A DNA stretch of 64,000 nt from Lasiosphaeria ovina (lineage: Eukaryota > Ascomycota > Sordariomycetes > Sordariales > Lasiosphaeriaceae). Position 1 is the stretch's first letter, and every line of letters begins with the position of its first letter. This document shows, piece after piece, positions 21,504 through 31,541 of the stretch. The notes under the pieces are model-generated. The model made no database searches and was not told where the DNA came from. It saw only the letters and a program-made list of their open reading frames with translations. The translations under genes were made by a program, and so were the position numbers. The stretch is taken from assembly GCA_033439765.1 (NCBI GenBank), contig JAULSN010000005.1, positions 2,867,001 through 2,931,000 on the forward strand, written 5' to 3'.

Positions 21504-23430
21504 ATGGACTTAAGCGGGGGAATCCTGGACTTTGTCCAGAGGTTCCGGAACCTCGAAGTCCAGAGGGACTCCAAAGATCAGTTGATCAAGGTGTGCAACC
21601 CAGAGCCCCTCTAGTTGTCTGCTGTCTCTAACATGTAACGCCCAGGACCTCCTCATCTATTCCGAAAGAATTGAGACTAGCCTTCAAGCCCAGAACCAAG
21701 GCTTGCTGATCGAGCTTCGCGATGCAAAACTCGACCTCGACGACGCGACCAAATCGAGACGGGACCTGCAGCAACAGTTACAGGAAGTGGAGGCCCGCAG
21801 CATGTTAATATCGCAAGACAATAGCCATTTGAAGGTTAGACACGCGGCCCATGCGTGCTGGTGATACAGTTTTTGAATGACGCGTTTGCAGAACAACAAC
21901 CCTTACGTTATTGTCCTGATCGATGGTGACGGCTTGCTTGTACGTACTCGCCTACTTTAGCCCCTCGTCATTTTTGATGCCGAGCTCCCAGAATCCCGCG
22001 CTCACCAACTTCTCTGCATATAGTTTAAACAAGCCTTCATCAAGCAAGGAGTCGAGGGCGGTAAACGGGCAGCATACGCGCTGCGGACCGCCATTCTCAC
22101 GGAATGCGGCGAGCATGCTTCCGAGGTTGAGGTGGTGGCTAAGATCTATGCCAATCTTGCCGGTCTATCGAAAGCCATGCGCCGTGACGGCAGCCTGGAA
22201 AACGAAAGCGATTTGAAAGACTTTAGCCTGGGATTCACGCAGGGCAAGGCCACGTTTGATTTTGTCGATGTTGGGCACGGTAAAGAAAGAGCAGATAATA
22301 AAATAAAAGGTAAGGAGAAGGAGCTCCCAGTATTCAGTCGAGCCCGACTTGACTTGGGCTGCCTGTTTATTAATACGAAGGCCAGAATCAACGAAATGGA
22401 ATCTCCGCAACTACAACTGCAAACAAGCCATTCTTGGGATCTCTCACGATGCTGGATATGCGCCGTTTTTGGACGAGCTGTTCCATGACGACGCCGCCCG
22501 CCGCCGTGTCACGGTGCTCGAAGGCTTTCCCACGGTCCGAGAGCTGATAGCGACGGGCGCCAATATTTTGAACTTGAACGACGACCTCTTTCGCTCCGAT
22601 AAGCTCGTGGATAAGGTGCCGATAAGCTTGTCATTACCGTCGCCCGGCGGCGGTGGCGGTGTCGGCGCGAACGGTCTTGGAAACGCTGCTACTGGCGGCG
22701 TGGCGCCGGGGACCATTCTGACGCCTGCTGCCTCGGCCACGTCGACACCGAGCACCGCTCCGGTGACAACCTGGGCCAGAGCCATTAGCAATGCCAGCCC
22801 CCCTCCGCAGATTACGCTGCCGCTGCAGCCGAGACCGGTCAACGCCCCAGCTCGGGCAGCGGCGCAACAAGTCAAGCCTACCCCGTGGAATCCGGGCCCG
22901 CGGGGAGTCGACTCGCCCATAACAGTTGTACAGTCGGCTTTGGACAACATCAAGAAACGAAAAGACAGCAATAAACTTTGCAACAATCATTATCTGAGAG
23001 GGCCCTGCGTCAAGGGTGATGCCTGTTGCTTCGAGCATAAGTACAAGCCCACCAAGGACGAGATTGTGGCCATCGCATTTCTGGCCCGCCTCAACCCCTG
23101 TACTAGCGGCCAGGAGTGCGAGGTCAAAGACTGTATTTACGGTCATCATGTATGCGCTCGCTGTTTTCTTAGTGTCTCCAAGTATATGATGCTAGTCAGC
23201 ATGCTATTCGGCTTCTTGTCTTCAGCTCCCGTCTGAAGCGGTGGTCGTTGCGAGTCATGACCTCTCACATCCCCATCCGTCGCGCAAGGATTGTCCTGCT
23301 AACCGTCCTCCCTCTCTTGCTTCAGTGTCCCAGCGTGCGAGACGGGATGTGCACCCATCCGTACTGCAAGTTTGGAACTGCAGACCATCCGCCGGGCACC
23401 AAATTCCGAACCAAGTCACACGACTACTGA
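21504..23430 (+). CDS. Tandem CCCH zinc-finger protein with NYN/PIN-like domain
   Basis: The protein has 492 residues in six exons: 21504-21590, 21646-21834, 21892-21939, 22024-22309, 22386-23149 and 23326-23430. Residues 1-92 form a predicted coiled coil. The next domain starts NPYVIVLIDGDGLLF, continues through VDVGHGKERADNKIKE and reaches ILGISHDAGYAPFLDELF. The spacing of acidic residues resembles NYN/PIN nucleases (IDGD, ADxKI, S-x-D-xxxxPFL), but a nuclease role is inference. After a Gly/Pro/Ala-rich linker come a CX8CX5CX3H finger (CNNHYLRGPC...H) and two more Cys-His clusters (CTSGQECEVKDCIYGH; CPSVRDGMCTHPYC), split by the last intron. The family is fungal, and RNA binding is likely from the CCCH fingers. 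The first exon was placed by the ATG at 21504, its 29-codon frame and continuity of the coiled coil. Confidence 0.87.
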
Positions 23431-24302
23431 GGCGTCGCCTGCCTCGTACTCTTACCTTTTTGTTTAACTGACCTTTCTTTTCCCTTGTGTGTTTTTACGA
23501 TTTTGACCGCAGCCCGAAAAATGGCGGGCTTGCACTCTCCACTCGTTTTTTCTGGCCGGTAACTGTATCGGACAAGAATCCCTTGGCTTCTCGGCTACGT
23601 CATGGGTTGGGTACCGGCCAATGTATTGGGGGCTAAGAGCAATACGAGCTGAAGGATTTTTACTATACTGGAAGAGGGATGCTGGCGGCAGAATTCAGAA
23701 CACCACAGTTGGATATAGTTGATATGGTTGGGCTGGCTTTGACGCCGTGGCGAGGGGATATCTCATGACAGGGCAGGTTATTATTAAGCCGATACACAGG
23801 CATATGATGGGTATTCCGTACGCTCGCTTTGGACAGGCTCAGAAATTGATTACCAAAGAGGCAGACACGGTAAAGAGCAAGAGGTGTGTGGACGGGCACT
23901 TTGACTATCAATGAAAAACTAAACCGACCTTTTTCCACCTGTGAAGATAGGATAGTGGAAGATGCATACTACCTAAATGAATAAGGGGAAATAAATGCCT
24001 TTCAGTACCCCGTACTTAGTACAGTACGTATGGCTTCCCCATGTTGAAGCCCCACACAAGTTACAACACCTACCCTTGTCAAAGGCTTGGCTTGGCGCGG
24101 CGCACCGAACTAACCTTAAATGCATGCCACAATTCAACCCCACCATCCAATCCACCCACGGTGAGGGGACAGACAGACAGCACACAGCAGCAGCAGTACT
24201 CAAATCCGAGCACTTTCAACAGATATTCGCCTCGAGCTGTCCAACCGCCGCCAGACGTCACCACCACAGCCGCACACTGGACAGAAATTGCCAGACAACA
24301 CA
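23431..24302. other. Intergenic, upstream of SRP19
   Basis: This is about 870 bp between tandem plus-strand genes. No gene is recognised. The last 150 bp carry short CAG and GACA repeats and probably include the SRP19 promoter and leader. Confidence 0.5.
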
Positions 24303-25202
24303 ATGCCGTCCCACCCGCGCGTCGAGGAGGTCGAGGACAGCGATGTCGACATGTCGGACCCGTCCGAGGGTGACATTGACGACTTTGACGAGGCCGACAT
24401 TCTGCGCACACGGCAGCCCCAGCAGCAGCAGCAGCTCTCGAGACAAGCACCTCCACCAACAGCAGCGGCGCCCACACACCAGCACCAGCACCAGCACCAG
24501 CCCCCCATACAGCAGCCGCACGGCTACCCCGAGATGATGCCGACGACGGACGACTCGGCCTACCGCGCCTACCAGTGCCTGTACCCGGTGTACTTCGACG
24601 CGCGGCGCAGCCGCGCCGAGGGCCGGCGCGTGCCCAAATCGCTGGCCGTGCTGAACCCGCTGGCCACGGAGATCGTCAACGCGTGCGCCGCGCTGCGCCT
24701 GCCGACCGTGCTCGAGGCCGGCCGCCTGCACCCCAAGGACTGGGCGAACCCGGGGCGCGTGAAGGTCGCGCTCAAGGAGCAGCACGCCGCGCAGCCCGCC
24801 GTGATGAAGGCCCGCGTCAAGAACAAGCACCACCTGTACGTACTCGTCGCGCAGCACCTGCGCGCTAACCCGACCACCGACGGCTCGGCGGCCCTGCGCG
24901 TCGTCGTGCGCGGCGCTCCCCCGCCCCCACATGACGGTGAGGGTGATAAGTGGCCGCGCCCGGCTGTCCCGCGCGGCTGGAAGATGAACGATTTGCTGCC
25001 GTACTACAGCCCGGCCATGACGGGCGGTGGGGTGAGTGAGAACTTCCTCAAGGACATGATGAAGGAGATGGGCAGTGCCGGCGGGCCCGGGGGAGCCGAT
25101 ATGGCGAGTTTGCTGGCGGCGGCGGCTGGTGGTGGTGGCGGCGGTGGTGGGAGCGGGGGCGCGAGTAGCAGCAAGAAGGAGAAGAAGGGCAAGGGGAAAT
25201 GA
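24303..25202 (+). CDS. sec65: Signal recognition particle subunit SRP19 (Sec65)
   Basis: This 299-residue protein is the SRP19 subunit, which binds 7S/scR1 RNA and helps SRP54 load, supporting co-translational targeting of secretory proteins to the ER. The SRP19 domain starts near residue 83 (YRAYQCLYPVYFDARRS) and runs through GRRVPKSLAVLNP, EAGRLHPKDWANPGRVKV and KNKHHLY to about residue 190. The N-terminal 80 residues are acidic, then Gln/His/Pro-rich. The C-terminus has a Gly run followed by a Lys-rich tail (KKEKKGKGK) typical of fungal SRP19. It is intronless. The ATG at 24303 is used; an upstream extension would require a TTG start. The 3' end converges on dynactin p150 with about 930 bp between them. 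Confidence 0.93.
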   Translation: MPSHPRVEEVEDSDVDMSDPSEGDIDDFDEADILRTRQPQQQQQLSRQAPPPTAAAPTHQHQHQHQPPIQQPHGYPEMMPTTDDSAYRAYQCLYPVYFDARRSRAEGRRVPKSLAVLNPLATEIVNACAALRLPTVLEAGRLHPKDWANPGRVKVALKEQHAAQPAVMKARVKNKHHLYVLVAQHLRANPTTDGSAALRVVVRGAPPPPHDGEGDKWPRPAVPRGWKMNDLLPYYSPAMTGGGVSENFLKDMMKEMGSAGGPGGADMASLLAAAAGGGGGGGGSGGASSSKKEKKGKGK

Positions 25203-26132
25203 ACGACTGCTGCTGCTGGCTAGGAGAGAAACAACCCCCTCCCCCCCGCCAAAAAAAAAAGACGCAAAGACTGGTTGGGGTGCAGCGCAGATATTGATTG
25301 TTTGCACTGTGACGAAGACAGCGGGCGTGCCATAGTGGAAATTTGGGGGGAGGGGGGGGGACTTTGGGAACATGGCATTTTCAAGTGGTAGGTATGCTGG
25401 TACCTAGGTGTCTTGAACATTTTTGATCTGGGGCGGCATCAGCATGAGCATGAGAATCGGCACTGCATTGCACGAGAGAGAGATAGAGAGGGAGAGGAAG
25501 AGGCGGCATGCATGATACCATGGCAATGGCAATGGCAATGGCAATGGCAATGACTGAATTCCTGTTCCAAGCCAGGGACAGGACTACCATCCGTGCTGCT
25601 AGACCAAGACTCGCTTCTAAGACCATCGAACCCATTGCAAAATGAATTGAGCCAAGGAAATGGACAGCGACAAAGTCAGCACTAGGTATCGTGACACGGG
25701 CAAGACAAGAAGAGAAAACAAGACAAGACGTCAAGCCTCGCTCACAATCATTCCGACACACACAGACACACACAGAGAGAGATGGGAAAAGGGTATATAG
25801 AATAAATAAAGTATAAACCGCTTCATTTTGTGAGCCTGCCGCTGGCTTCTCTATTTACCAAAGACACAGACAGACAGACAGACAGACCGACAGTCTCCCT
25901 TCTAGTCCCTTCCCAGCAACGCAAACCAAACCAAAAATCCCCAAAAAAGACAAAACAAACCAAAACAAAACCAAAACGAGGGGTATATATCCTAATGTCA
26001 TGCTACATATATACACGTCCGCATCCACTGCCACGCTGCCGACAAGCCGCCAGTTAATTAGATAAGGTCTCAACGGCTTGCCTTGCCTCCTAGGAGGAGG
26101 TGGATGGCCCGCGCGCCCGCTGGCCGGCTGGC
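25203..26132. other. Convergent intergenic region with microsatellites
   Basis: This stretch between the SRP19 and dynactin 3' ends has no gene. It contains a GGCAAT hexamer repeat (about 25521-25551), CACA and GAGA tracts near 25755-25785, a CAGA repeat near 25865-25885, an A-rich CCAAAA tract near 25920-25980, and TACCTAGG at 25401. Confidence 0.55.
25521..25551. repeat. (GGCAAT)n hexamer repeat
   Basis: Five exact tandem hexamers lie in the SRP19-dynactin convergent gap. Confidence 0.85.
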
Positions 26133-29100
26133 TCACACAACCGCCAAGCGCCCCTGCAAGCCCTCCCACTCCCTCGAGCCGACAATCTGCACCTCGCCCG
26201 CCCGGGCATGGAGTTTCCTCCCCTGGCCGCCGGGGAGCGTGATGTGCAGCCTCGCGGCGGCGGCTGCCGCCCTGGCCTTCTTGCCCGCGGCGGCATCGCT
26301 GTGCGCCGACGCCGACGCGCCGCTGCCGGCGCCGGGACGGCCCATCAGAGCGTGCGACTTCTTGAGCACGGCGTCGTGCCAGCTCTTCCACGCGGCAAAG
26401 TCCTCGAGCTGCTTGGCGGCGTGGTACTGGGGGGTTGTCTTGGCGGGGCGCCACGCGAGCTTGTCTTGGGGCAGCGTGTCGAGGCTGTACAGCGTGGCCG
26501 AGGTGGCGAGCTTGACGAGCTCGCCGAGGACGGCCTTGCCCTCGGCGGCAACGGCGGCCGTCTTACGCTGGTGCTCCGCGCCGACACCAGCCCCGAGGGC
26601 GGGCGCGTGGGTGGCGGTCAGGGGCTCGGCGAGCCAGTCGTAGTTGGGCTGCTCCGTCATGCGGGCGCGGCGGTTATCCTCGCGCAGGTAGCGCAGGGCC
26701 GACTGGAGGGCGACGATCTCCAGCTTGTGGGCGTCCATCTCGCGAGCGGTGGCGACGGCTCGCTCTTGGCGGGCCCTGAGGCTGGGGTCGCCGCCGGGAA
26801 CACCGCCACCACCCACGCCTGCCATGAGGCGGCTGTCGCTTGCAATCTTCTTCCACTTGTCGCGGTCCGCCTCGAGCGCCCGGAGCTCGCGGTCTTGCTT
26901 CTGCATGCTGTCGACGAGGCCGGCCGCGTGCTCCTTGGCGGCGGCAATCTGGGCCTCGAGGTCGACGATGCGCGAGGCCTTGGCGTTCGCGTCGCGCATG
27001 CGAGACTCGAGCGTCTCGATCTTAACTTGAGCGGTGCTGAGGCTCTCCTCGCGGATGGCAATGTGGCGCCGCAGGTCGTTGATGTCGTCCTTGAGCCGGC
27101 GGACTTCCTCCTCGACGTCGACGGGAACGGTGCGGAGCGCCCTCAGCTCGCGGCTGCGGAGGAGCCAGGGCGGCTGGCTGCTGTCAAACTCCTGCGTCTG
27201 CGCGAGATCCGCGCTGAGGGCAGCGAGGTCGGTTATCTGGGACGTCACGACGCGGAGTCTTGTGAGGTACGCCGAGAACAAGTCTGCCTCGCTCGAGCTA
27301 AAGGCCGCTAGGGCCGTCTGCTGGACGCACGCCTGCACTTCGGCGTAGCTATACGGCTCCGTCCTGCCCTCTTCGTGCAGCAGCTTGTGCAGGTCGAGCC
27401 CGATCTTGCGGGCCATGTCCGCCAGCTCCTGCGTGGCCGTCTCGCACTGCTCGAAAGCCCCCAGCGTCTCGGGCATGAGGGACAGCGATCTCGACTTCAG
27501 GTCCTCCAGCGATCGGACAGTCTTGGCGGCGATGACCTTGGCGCTGCGCGTCTGGCTGACGACCGCCTCGGACCGCTTAGAGAAGTACTGGGCCAGCTCG
27601 TCGTCGTCCTCGTTCGACTCGATGGCCCTCTGGACCATGCCCCTGAGGGACGCAAACGTGACGGCGGCCGAGTCCAGGTTGCTCTGCATCAGCAGAGCCC
27701 TCATGTGGACGTCGTCGGCGAAGCTCTCGAGGTCGTTGGCAATGTGAACCTCGCCCAGGTGCGTCATGAGAGCGATGGTGCGCTGCAGCTCAGTTGCGCA
27801 CTGCTTCTCCTTCAGCTCGTCGCGCCTCAGGCCATCGATCCAGCCGTTGAGGGCTCTCTCGACAGGCTCTAGCTCGTACAGCGCGCCCTCGTACCTGGCG
27901 AACTGCTCCAGGGAGCAGTGGCTGATAGCGTTGACAAAGCGGTCGCACATGGCCGACACCCACGTGAGCTTGTCGATGGCGCCGCAGCCCTCAAACACGT
28001 CGTCTTCGTGGCCAGGATGAGGCTGCCCGTTGACGCGCTCCTTGACGAAGCCGTTGACAAGATTCGCCTTGAAGGCCAGCCTCTTGAACCGCAGCAGGGC
28101 CAGGACCGAGTCGCGGTCGGACTGGTACGTCTCGGGCAAGAACAGCTTGACAATCTCGAGGTGCTGGTCCGCCTCTTGCGCCTCCATTCGCCGCAGCTCG
28201 AGGTCTATCGTCTTGACCTGGGCCTTGGCGGCCGAGAGCTGCAGCTTCATATTGAGGTCCATCATGGCCCTGGAGCGGCTGTTCAGCTGCTCCGACTCGT
28301 TCTCGGTCACAGCGTGCGAGGCGCGCATGTCTTCCAGGTCGCTCTGCAGATTGACCACGAGCTCCCGGAATCTCAACAAGGTGTACTCCATGTCTTCCAT
28401 GCTCTCCTTCTGCTGCGTAGCCTGGCGCAGCTGCTCGGCGAGCAGGGCATCTCGCAGGTCGAGCTCCTCCTGCATCTCCTTTGCGTTCTGGATGTGGTTG
28501 ATCTCGAGCTCGTCGCTGATCTCCTTCAGACTCTCGAGGTCGTCGATGACAGCCTTGAGCTCGCTGATCTCCTCGTCCTGGTTCATGACCCTGTCGCCAA
28601 GCGTCTCGATCATGTCTTCGGCGCTGGAGGCGTTGTTCAGCTGCTCCCTGAAATCCTCCACGGTAGCCTCGGCGCGCTCCAGCTTTTCCAAGGCGGCGGC
28701 GTGCTGTTCCTTAAGCGCCTCGAAATCGCCTACATCTTCCTCTAGCCCCTTGATCTGGCTCCTCAGCTCCTCCTCTTGGCTCTGAGCCAGGTCACGGAGA
28801 CGGATCAGAGCATCGCGCAGACGCTCGTTGTTCCTCTCCATCTGCAGCCAGCCGGTGCTGGCTCTCTCGTCGGGCGACATGCCCGTGGTGAATTCGGCGT
28901 TCTCCTCGCGAAGAATCTCGACCTCGAGCTCCAGCTCTTCCGACTTTTGCTTGAGGGCATCGAGCTCCACCTTGAGCACCTCGGCCGTTTCCTCGGCCAT
29001 CTCGCGGTCGAGGGTGGCGAGCTCCATGGCGCTCTCGTGTTCGGCCTGTATCTCCTCGATGTTGTAGAGGCTTGTTTCGGCCTCCTTCAGCTGCTTCTTC

Positions 29101-30233
29101 AGGTCGGCGAGTTCCTGTTGCTGGGGCTGGAATTTGATCTGCAGAGTGTGGATGATGCGCTCGAACTTATCGCGCTCCCCCTTGACCTTTTCCAGGCTGT
29201 TGAGCTTCTCGCGGTCCTCCATCCTCTTTTTCTCGAGGATACGTAGCTTGGTCTTGAGGTCCTCAATCTCTTTGTTCGTGGCGGTATTAGTAGGGGCGGG
29301 GCGCGGGGCGGCCGGGGCGGCTAGCGGCCGGGGGTTGGAGAGCGGTGCGGCACCCGCGAGCTTCTCGAGAGCCATCGTCTTCATCTGAACGGGGCTGGTG
29401 GGCTGGGGCGACAAGATTTCGTCGTCATCGCTGCTCTTCTGGGGCGAGCCAATGGTCCTGCCCACGGCGCCGCCTTTGCCAGTCGAGCCGCTTTCCAACC
29501 CCGACAGGGAGCCCGACGACATGTTCCTCCCAAGGCCTGCACGTATTGGGGCGGGTCTCGGTGCTGTGCCCAGCCGACCGCCGACGGTCCTCGACGAAAC
29601 GGCAGCGGTCCTTGTTGTAGACGAGCCCGACACCAGGCGACCTGCTCTGGGAGCCAGCACGGGGGGCGGCGGGCCCATTGAAGTCCGGCTGGGGCCAACC
29701 GACTGGCGGGGCTTGGTGCCGAGAGGGGGCTTGGCGGCATTGGAGGGTGTGCCGGTCCGGGAGGGAGCGGCGCTGGACGGGGCGGTTGCGAGCTGTTTGG
29801 TGGGCGACTTTGTGGGGGACCTCAAGATGCTGGAGGGGCGGGCTGATTTGGGGCCGGGACTGGGGCTCGGGGCATTGAGGCTCATGCGCTTGGCCAGGCC
29901 GGAATCCTGGGGGGTGGGGCCGCGAGCGGCGTTGAACAGACTGCTCGGGCGGGCAGGCTTTTTGGCGGCGGGTTGTTGCTTGGGGGGCGGAGGGGGAGGG
30001 GGAGGCTGGTGGGCGAGCACGGTGATGGTGGAGGGCCTCACGAACATGCCGTAGCCCATGGGGCAGTCAAAGTAGCGGTCGCCCTGGACGCTGCCATCGT
30101 TCTTGCCGGAGCCGTCGTCGAGCTCGACGCCGACCCATTCGCCGGCGGCGAAGGCGGTGATGCCGACGAAGCGGATGGTGGCATTGCGGCCGTCGTTCAG
30201 CACGATGCGCTGGCCTGCTGCGAGCTCCGCCAT
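26133..30233 (-). CDS. ro-3: Dynactin large subunit p150-Glued
   Basis: This 1,366-residue intronless protein is the dynactin p150 subunit, which links cytoplasmic dynein to microtubules and cargo and is needed for nuclear movement and hyphal growth (Neurospora ro-3 by family). A CAP-Gly domain occupies residues 1-76, with the hallmark GKNDGSVQGDRYF followed by GYGMFVRP, which binds tubulin and EB1 tails. A basic Ser/Pro/Gly-rich linker follows to about residue 310. A long coiled coil covers about 315-690, and the dynactin-specific domain begins at about 695 (LFLPETYQSDRDSVLALLRFKRLAF). A second coiled coil spans about 1030-1150. The C-terminal region is Ala-rich. Length and domain order match the filamentous fungal protein. 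The ATG at 30233 gives the CAP-Gly domain at the very N-terminus, as in other fungi. Confidence 0.95.
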   Translation of the reverse strand: MAELAAGQRIVLNDGRNATIRFVGITAFAAGEWVGVELDDGSGKNDGSVQGDRYFDCPMGYGMFVRPSTITVLAHQPPPPPPPPKQQPAAKKPARPSSLFNAARGPTPQDSGLAKRMSLNAPSPSPGPKSARPSSILRSPTKSPTKQLATAPSSAAPSRTGTPSNAAKPPLGTKPRQSVGPSRTSMGPPPPVLAPRAGRLVSGSSTTRTAAVSSRTVGGRLGTAPRPAPIRAGLGRNMSSGSLSGLESGSTGKGGAVGRTIGSPQKSSDDDEILSPQPTSPVQMKTMALEKLAGAAPLSNPRPLAAPAAPRPAPTNTATNKEIEDLKTKLRILEKKRMEDREKLNSLEKVKGERDKFERIIHTLQIKFQPQQQELADLKKQLKEAETSLYNIEEIQAEHESAMELATLDREMAEETAEVLKVELDALKQKSEELELEVEILREENAEFTTGMSPDERASTGWLQMERNNERLRDALIRLRDLAQSQEEELRSQIKGLEEDVGDFEALKEQHAAALEKLERAEATVEDFREQLNNASSAEDMIETLGDRVMNQDEEISELKAVIDDLESLKEISDELEINHIQNAKEMQEELDLRDALLAEQLRQATQQKESMEDMEYTLLRFRELVVNLQSDLEDMRASHAVTENESEQLNSRSRAMMDLNMKLQLSAAKAQVKTIDLELRRMEAQEADQHLEIVKLFLPETYQSDRDSVLALLRFKRLAFKANLVNGFVKERVNGQPHPGHEDDVFEGCGAIDKLTWVSAMCDRFVNAISHCSLEQFARYEGALYELEPVERALNGWIDGLRRDELKEKQCATELQRTIALMTHLGEVHIANDLESFADDVHMRALLMQSNLDSAAVTFASLRGMVQRAIESNEDDDELAQYFSKRSEAVVSQTRSAKVIAAKTVRSLEDLKSRSLSLMPETLGAFEQCETATQELADMARKIGLDLHKLLHEEGRTEPYSYAEVQACVQQTALAAFSSSEADLFSAYLTRLRVVTSQITDLAALSADLAQTQEFDSSQPPWLLRSRELRALRTVPVDVEEEVRRLKDDINDLRRHIAIREESLSTAQVKIETLESRMRDANAKASRIVDLEAQIAAAKEHAAGLVDSMQKQDRELRALEADRDKWKKIASDSRLMAGVGGGGVPGGDPSLRARQERAVATAREMDAHKLEIVALQSALRYLREDNRRARMTEQPNYDWLAEPLTATHAPALGAGVGAEHQRKTAAVAAEGKAVLGELVKLATSATLYSLDTLPQDKLAWRPAKTTPQYHAAKQLEDFAAWKSWHDAVLKKSHALMGRPGAGSGASASAHSDAAAGKKARAAAAAARLHITLPGGQGRKLHARAGEVQIVGSREWEGLQGRLAVV

Positions 30234-30266
30234 GGTGCGCGTCTCGGGCCAGCCGTCATGCCCTGC

Positions 30267-30328
30267 GTCGATGTCGATGTCGACGTCGATGTCGGTGTCG
30301 GTGTCGGTGTCAATGTCGCTGTCGATGG
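30267..30328. repeat. GATGTC/GGTGTC hexamer repeat
   Basis: About ten imperfect copies of a six-base unit lie 35 bp upstream of the dynactin start codon, so probably in its 5' leader. The unit changes from GATGTC to GGTGTC partway along. Confidence 0.8.
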
Positions 30329-31541
30329 TATTTGTCGAGCAGCTGTTGTCAGTTGCGGTTCCCCTGGAGTCTGCCCGGCTGAGGTGCCCTGGTTTCGGGG
30401 ACGAGAGTTATGGACCGCGCCAGATTGGGACGCGACGGACAGCTGCAGCTGCTGCAGGTTGCAGGGCGGGAAGCTGCCTGTCACCCCTGTCAAACACAGT
30501 GGGCGTGCCGCAGCGGGGCTCTAATGCGCACTGTCCAGCAATTTCAGACGGAAACGTAGAAGCTCTGAATAAGGTACGGAACTCGCAGTTCCAAGGCAGC
30601 CCAAAACCATTTTCAGAACACTTTATGTAGTAAAAACTAGAGCTTATCTCAAATAAGGCCATTTACTACGTGGTCGTGCCTTACAAGGTAAGACATCGCG
30701 ATGTGTACAAATCAATCTGCCCCTTTGCCAGCCAGCCCGTGGCCAATTTCGTCAGAGTCTTTCCCGCTTCCTCCACTCCCGTATTGATTTCAACCAAAAT
30801 TCCCATACCATGTATTTTAGGTACGTAGCTATCAAACACTTTAGTTGCGTGAGGTTCATTTGAGAAAAGAGGGGGAAAAAAACAATAGATGGGGCGCAAT
30901 TTCAGGATCGCGAGACAGGCATGGCAGCCCGCGACATGCAATTCACGGATCCATGTCTGCCTTGCCGTGACTACTTTGGTACGTAGGGGCTAATTAATCA
31001 ACGAACCCAACAAGTCTACGGCCGGCTTGCATCAAGGAAACTGTCGATGGGCTTGGGTTCCCTTTTGTGCTACGTATTTATTGCTCGTCGACAGGTACCT
31101 TGGTACTCATCAAGCTGCCTGCCCCTTTTTTCTTCAAGTAAATAAGTAAAAGCGGGGCGCTGGCAAGCAAACACAACCCCTGCCGGTGTCCTGTTTTTAT
31201 CCAGCAAATGTATTTGGTATTCGTCGTGAACAAAAAGTAAATTGAGAGTAAAGGAGTGCCGGGAACAGGAACGAAGAAGAACGGGGGTAGGTAGGATAGG
31301 TAGGTAGATGCTTGAAGTGGTGAAGAGAGAATAGAAAAGTGAAAAAAAAAAAAAAAAAAAAAAAAAAAATGAAAAAAAAAAAAAGGTTGAACAGAGAAAC
31401 AACCACAACCCCACTTCAAACAAACCCCGGCCCTCCTCTTGAGCGGCCCCTTTTCCAAACTTTGGAGCCAACCACAACACCCGCACCAAGCATCTCAACC
31501 CTCACACTCTAGCAGCGATGGCAACAAGGCAGGCAAGCCCC
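30329..31541. other. Intergenic between dynactin and HMG-box genes
   Basis: This stretch of about 1.2 kb between tandem minus-strand genes has no recognised gene. Near 31342-31384 it carries an A28 run, TG, then A13. These runs read as poly-T in the likely 3' untranslated or downstream region of the HMG-box gene. Confidence 0.6.
31342..31384. repeat. Long poly(A)/(T) tract
   Basis: Twenty-eight A residues, then TG, then thirteen A residues. The tract lies about 160 bp downstream of the HMG-box stop codon, where it would be poly-U in the sense transcript. It could be a retroposed A-tail relic or slippage product; no adjoining repeat body is evident. Confidence 0.85.

Noticed and set aside
24258..25373. 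Minus-strand open frame of 371 codons over SRP19
   Set aside because: It is a shadow of the SRP19 coding frame and has no recognisable motifs.
26100..27311. Plus-strand open frame of 403 codons within dynactin p150
   Set aside because: It is antisense to the coiled-coil coding region, where Leu/Glu/Lys-rich codons commonly leave the other strand open.
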